From Actinomycetes bacterium (lineage in GTDB: Bacteria; Actinomycetota; Actinomycetes; Actinomycetales; Demequinaceae), in the NCBI GenBank assembly GCA_023442845.1, contig JAEZXC010000107.1, positions 1-17,069 on the forward strand: DNA of 17,069 nucleotides, written 5' to 3'. Both the position numbers and the translations under genes were made by a program. The notes beneath the pieces are model-generated. The model had not been told where the DNA came from. It saw only the letters and a program-made list of their open reading frames with translations, and did not search any database. This document shows positions 13,705-17,069 of this stretch, piece by piece. Positions within the stretch are counted from its first letter, which is position 1, and every line of letters begins with the position of its first letter.

Positions 13705-14776
13705 CAACGAGATGGACGCGACGGGGATGTCGCGCGTGGTGGGGGCTGACGCTGATGCCATTGAGCGTTCAGCCGAGGCCGCGCTGCGCCCACGTTCTCT
13801 CGATGAGTTTGTCGGGCAGACCGTGGTCCGTGACCAATTGGCACTTGTCTTGAGGGCGGCAACGCGCAGAGGCGGAAGCGCTGACCACATTCTTCTCTCG
13901 GGCCCGCCCGGTCTTGGCAAGACCACTCTCGCGATGATCGTTGCCGGGGAACTCGGTGCGTCGTTACGGGTGACATCGGGCCCCGCGATCCAGCATGCGG
14001 GCGACCTTGCCGCTATTTTGTCGTCTCTTGAAGACGGTGACGTCTTGTTCGTCGACGAGATCCATCGCCTCGCGCGACCCGTGGAAGAAATGCTCTATCT
14101 CGCGATGGAGGACTACCGAGTCGATGTCGTCGTCGGCAAAGGGCCCGGCGCCGCGTCGATTCCGCTCACATTGCCTCCTTTCACCGTGGTGGGTGCGACG
14201 ACGCGCGCGGGACTCTTGCCAGCCCCGTTACGGGATCGCTTCGGCTTTACTGCCCATCTCGACTTCTACGAGGCACATGACCTGTCGACGATCGTCAAGC
14301 GCTCTGCAGGGCTGCTGGGTTTCGCACTCGAAGCCGACGCTGGTGCTGAGATTGCGTCGCGCTCGCGCGGCACCCCACGTATCGCGAACCGCCTCCTGCG
14401 GCGCGTGCGCGACTGGGCAGAGGTTCACGGTCATGGAGGGGGCGACCTCGAGGCGGCGCGCGCGGCGCTTGAGGTGTACGAGGTGGACCTTCGCGGTCTC
14501 GACCGCTTGGATCGGGCCGTTCTCGGCGCCTTGTGTCAACGCTTTGGCGGCGGCCCCGTTGGGCTCAGCACGCTGGCTGTCTCTGTTGGCGAAGAGCCGC
14601 AGACCGTCGAAGAGGTTGCGGAGCCGTTCTTGGTCAGAGAGGGCCTGATGGCACGAACTCCGCGTGGGCGTGTTGCAACGGATGCGGCATGGGCGCATCT
14701 CGGTATCGAGCGGCGTCCGCCTCGGGACGGTCGCTCGGGCACGTCCGACGCTGTCACGCGTCTGTTCGATGCATGA
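13697..14776 (+). CDS. ruvB: Holliday junction DNA helicase ATPase RuvB
   Basis: RuvB is the AAA+ motor that drives branch migration with RuvA. The protein has 359 residues from the GTG at 13697. This start is preferred over the GTG at 13691 because AGGCGG (13685-13690) lies six bases before it, and it overlaps ruvA by eight bases. Walker A is GPPGLGKTT (69-77), Walker B is LFVDEIH (117-123), sensor 1 is VVGATTR (164-170), and the arginine finger region is APLRDRFG (176-183). The C-terminal winged-helix domain includes GGGPVGLSTLA. Length and motifs are normal. Confidence 0.97.
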   Translation: MADNEMDATGMSRVVGADADAIERSAEAALRPRSLDEFVGQTVVRDQLALVLRAATRRGGSADHILLSGPPGLGKTTLAMIVAGELGASLRVTSGPAIQHAGDLAAILSSLEDGDVLFVDEIHRLARPVEEMLYLAMEDYRVDVVVGKGPGAASIPLTLPPFTVVGATTRAGLLPAPLRDRFGFTAHLDFYEAHDLSTIVKRSAGLLGFALEADAGAEIASRSRGTPRIANRLLRRVRDWAEVHGHGGGDLEAARAALEVYEVDLRGLDRLDRAVLGALCQRFGGGPVGLSTLAVSVGEEPQTVEEVAEPFLVREGLMARTPRGRVATDAAWAHLGIERRPPRDGRSGTSDAVTRLFDA

Positions 14777-14791
14777 GACGGTGATGGGCGG

Positions 14792-14851
14792 GGCGGTTCG
14801 ACTCACGCACCGCCGTGGAACTAGAATCGCTGGGGCCCCGCTCCGTGCGGG
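14792..14851 (+). promoter_or_regulatory. Possible secD promoter and leader hairpins
   Basis: This gap after ruvB holds three elements. GGCGGT (14792-14797) and ACCGCC (14809-14814) form a six-base-pair stem with an 11-base loop, perhaps a weak end for ruvB mRNA, although no T-tract follows. TAGAAT (14822-14827) is a good -10, with a poor -35 candidate TTCGAC (14797-14802) 19 bases away. CCCGC (14837-14841) and GCGGG (14847-14851) form a small hairpin in the presumed leader. secDF may therefore be transcribed separately from ruvB. Confidence 0.45.
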
Positions 14852-14883
14852 AACCACACCCGCATGGAAAGCGTAGGGAAAGC

Positions 14884-16590
14884 GTGTCTTCAGCTGCCAG
14901 AGGCGCCCGAAGGACCTTGGCCGGCCTGTTGTGGATCCTTGTGATCATTTACGGCCTCTTGGGTTTTGGCGTTGCCACCGACAAGACCGAGATCACCCCG
15001 GGCCTCGCCCTCGACCTTGCAGGTGGTCGTCAGATCATCTTGCAGGCGCAGTCGATCGATGGTTCGGACATCGACTCCGACGACCTCAAGCAGGCCGTTG
15101 AGATCATCCGCAAGCGCGTGGATGCCTCCGGCACCTCTGAGGCGGAGATTTCCACTCAGGGGGATCGGAACATCGTTGTCGGTCTTCCTGGCGAGCCGGA
15201 TGAGGCAACTCTTGACCTGGTCCGTCGATCAGCGCAGCTCCAGTTCCGTCCCGTTCTCTATGTGGGTGCGCCGCAACCGATTCAGGCGGGTCCGCCCGCG
15301 GGAGACACCGAGACGGATGCGGTCGAACGGCCCACCCCGACCAACCCGTCTGACCCTGCGTGGATCACCGAAGAAGTGGACGCTCAGTTCGCCGCTCTCG
15401 ATTGCACGAACCCTGAGAACCTGACAAACGGCGACCTGGGTGAGCGAGACCAGGCGCTCGTGGCATGCCGAGCCGACGGTGCTGCCAAACTGATCCTTGG
15501 TCCCGTCGAGCTCACGGGTGAGGACGTGTCGACGGCGTCTGCCGGCCCCACCCTTAACCCACAGACGGGTGCCCCCACCGGTGGATTCGAGGTGCGTCTT
15601 GACCTCACTGGCGGCGGAGGCGACAAGTTCCGCGCTGTGACTGAGCGCTTGTCACAAACGCCCACCCCGCGTAACCAGTTCGGCATCCTCCTCGATGGCG
15701 TTGTCATCACGCAGCCCGAGGTGAACACTCCGATCCCCGGCGGCAAGGCCCAGATCACGGGTGACTTCACGTTGAAGGAGGCGGAGCAGCTCGCGAATCA
15801 GTTGAAGTTCGGCGCGATCCCGCTCACGCTTGAGGTGCTCACTGACGACCAGATTTCTGCGACAAAGGGTGCTGATGAACTCCGCAATGGTCTGATTGCC
15901 GGGGCAATCGGCCTCGTGCTCGTCGTCATCTACTCGATGTTCCAGTATCGCGCGCTTGGCGCGGTCACAGTTGGATCGTTGCTCATCGCTGGCGGTGTGA
16001 CGTACGGCTTCATCACCTTGTTGTCCTGGGGCCTTGGCTACCGCTTGTCCCTTGCCGGTGTTGCAGGTCTGATTGTCGCGATCGGTATTACAGCGGACTC
16101 GTTCATCGTCTACTTCGAAAGAGTGAAGGACGAACTGCGCGAAGGCCGCTCATTGCAGTCTGCCGTCGAGCATGGATGGAGCCGCGCGAAGCGAACCATC
16201 ATCATCTCCGACGTCGTGAGCTTCTTGGCAGCCGCCATTTTGTACTGGCTTGCGGTCGGCTCGGTGCGCGGCTTTGCCTTCACGCTTGGCCTCACGACCA
16301 TCGTCGATCTCATCGTCGTCATCTTGTTCACGCACCCAACCCTCGTCCTTCTCGCACGTACGAAGTTTTTCGGGGAGGGTCACCGGTTCTCCGGACTCGA
16401 CCCCCGTCAACTTGGGCGCGACACGATGTACAAGGGTCGCGGACGCGTCGCGACCCAAGCAGGTGCAGCGGCCAAAACGCAGGGGGGGCCCGGAGATGGG
16501 CTTACTCTCGCGGAGCGTAAGGCGGCCAAAGCACGGGCCAGTGTTCAATCCGATACCGCCACGGCAGTCGTGACTGAGGAGAAGGAGTAG
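14884..16590 (+). CDS. secD: Protein translocase subunit SecD
   Basis: SecD works with SecF beside the SecYEG channel, using the proton gradient to pull exported proteins across the membrane. It has 568 residues from the GTG at 14884, chosen because AGGGAA (14875-14880) precedes it; an in-frame GTG at 14815 would add 23 residues but lies upstream of the TAGAAT -10. Topology: first membrane helix (12-31), LDLAGGRQI (43-51) opening the large external domain, an acidic Pro-rich insert (about 147-190), then five helices from about 335 to 500. GITADSFIVYFERVKDELR (about 400-418) is the conserved transmembrane signature. A charged tail of about 65 residues ends the protein, and it contains a run of seven Gs (16482-16488). 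Confidence 0.95.
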   Translation: MSSAARGARRTLAGLLWILVIIYGLLGFGVATDKTEITPGLALDLAGGRQIILQAQSIDGSDIDSDDLKQAVEIIRKRVDASGTSEAEISTQGDRNIVVGLPGEPDEATLDLVRRSAQLQFRPVLYVGAPQPIQAGPPAGDTETDAVERPTPTNPSDPAWITEEVDAQFAALDCTNPENLTNGDLGERDQALVACRADGAAKLILGPVELTGEDVSTASAGPTLNPQTGAPTGGFEVRLDLTGGGGDKFRAVTERLSQTPTPRNQFGILLDGVVITQPEVNTPIPGGKAQITGDFTLKEAEQLANQLKFGAIPLTLEVLTDDQISATKGADELRNGLIAGAIGLVLVVIYSMFQYRALGAVTVGSLLIAGGVTYGFITLLSWGLGYRLSLAGVAGLIVAIGITADSFIVYFERVKDELREGRSLQSAVEHGWSRAKRTIIISDVVSFLAAAILYWLAVGSVRGFAFTLGLTTIVDLIVVILFTHPTLVLLARTKFFGEGHRFSGLDPRQLGRDTMYKGRGRVATQAGAAAKTQGGPGDGLTLAERKAAKARASVQSDTATAVVTEEKE

Positions 16591-16592
16591 CC

Positions 16593-17069
16593 ATGGCCGG
16601 GATCTCAGATTGGGGCAACCGCCTCCACTCGGGTGAGACGTCTTACCCGATCGTGCAACAGCGCAAGCGGTGGCTGCTCATCAGTCTTGGCCTCGTCGCC
16701 ATCTGCATCGGCATCTTGCTCATCAAGGGTCTCAACCCAGGAATCGACTTCCGTGGAGGCACCGAGTACACGCTGTCCGAGGTCACGACCACCGACACGT
16801 CGATCGCACGCGATCTCGTCAAGAACGAGTTCCCTGCCGAAGAGCCCCGCATTGTTGTGGTTGGTGGCGACAGCATCCGGATCCAGTTGGGTCAACTCGA
16901 GCAGGCAGACATCGTCAGTTTGCGTGAGCAACTAGCGGATGCGTATGACATCGCACCAGCGGACATCAGTTCGAGCTTCATTGGGCCCACGTGGAGCAAG
17001 GATGTGTCGAACAAGGCGATCCAGGGACTCATCGTCTTCATGCTCCTCGTCACATTGGTGCTCACGGTG
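16593..17069 (+). CDS. secF: Protein translocase subunit SecF, 5' part (cut by window edge)
   Basis: The first 159 codons of secF are present and the reading frame is open at the window edge. GGAG (16584-16587) lies five bases before the ATG, and the gene starts two bases after the secD stop, so the pair is co-translated. The N-terminus has a membrane helix (about 28-45), the family motif GIDFRGG (50-56), and the start of the external domain, ending in IGPTWSKDV before the second helix (from about 144). The rest of the protein, normally four more helices, lies outside the window. It acts with SecD in proton-driven export. Confidence 0.95.
   Translation, partial: MAGISDWGNRLHSGETSYPIVQQRKRWLLISLGLVAICIGILLIKGLNPGIDFRGGTEYTLSEVTTTDTSIARDLVKNEFPAEEPRIVVVGGDSIRIQLGQLEQADIVSLREQLADAYDIAPADISSSFIGPTWSKDVSNKAIQGLIVFMLLVTLVLTV

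Noticed and set aside
14815..14883. Longer secD with a start at GTG 14815
   Set aside because: It would place the TAGAAT promoter element inside the coding region and has no ribosome-binding site, whereas GTG 14884 has AGGGAA correctly spaced.
16482..16488. Run of seven Gs in secD as a programmed or phase-variable frameshift
   Set aside because: It lies in the poorly conserved charged tail and the frame is intact; slippage would alter only the last residues, and nothing suggests it is selected.
1..17069. tRNA or rRNA genes, insertion sequences, CRISPR arrays, prophage or toxin-antitoxin genes
   Set aside because: None was seen. The + strand is almost completely filled by recognisable genes and the gaps are all short.

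Overview
The window is a G+C-rich, gene-dense stretch with every gene on the + strand. The organism is an actinobacterium (Actinomycetota), most likely near Micrococcales. Evidence: phosphatidylinositol-mannoside (PIM) genes (PI-phosphate synthase, PatA-like acyltransferase, PimA) downstream of thrS and a HIT-family phosphorylase; the pdxS/pdxT, yebC, ruvCAB, secDF order familiar from mycobacteria and relatives; an actinobacterial-type LexA box; and frequent GTG starts. The species cannot be named from this sequence.

Layout. (1) 1-3258: a secreted GH18 chitinase-like protein with two C-terminal chitin-binding modules, then an HD-domain dNTP triphosphohydrolase (dgt). (2) 3292-10623: a probable operon of eight tightly packed genes: thrS, an Ap4A-phosphorylase-like HIT protein, PI-phosphate synthase, PIM acyltransferase, pimA, pdxS, a Nudix hydrolase and pdxT. 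Several junctions overlap (TAATG, GTGA, ATGA), suggesting translational coupling. The genes join tRNA charging, the first steps of PIM glycolipid synthesis and pyridoxal-phosphate synthesis. (3) 10639-11680: a small two-gene cassette of a SatD-like protein with a C-terminal helix-turn-helix and a three-helix membrane protein. A pair of near-identical palindromic repeats lies over its apparent leaderless promoter. (4) 11704-14776: yebC, ruvC, ruvA and ruvB. A near-consensus LexA box and a perfect 9-bp inverted repeat sit between ruvC and ruvA. (5) 14777-17069: secD and the start of secF (cut by the window edge), with a possible promoter of their own and no yajC between ruvB and secD.

Most of the window is conserved housekeeping content. 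The least understood part is the SatD-like/membrane-protein cassette. Its first protein looks like a nucleotidyl-cyclase-fold domain joined to a DNA-binding domain, and its promoter carries two matching palindromes. This would fit a self-regulated sensor of unknown signal, but that is inference. No RNA gene, insertion sequence, CRISPR array or prophage was seen, and no gap between genes exceeds about 110 bases.
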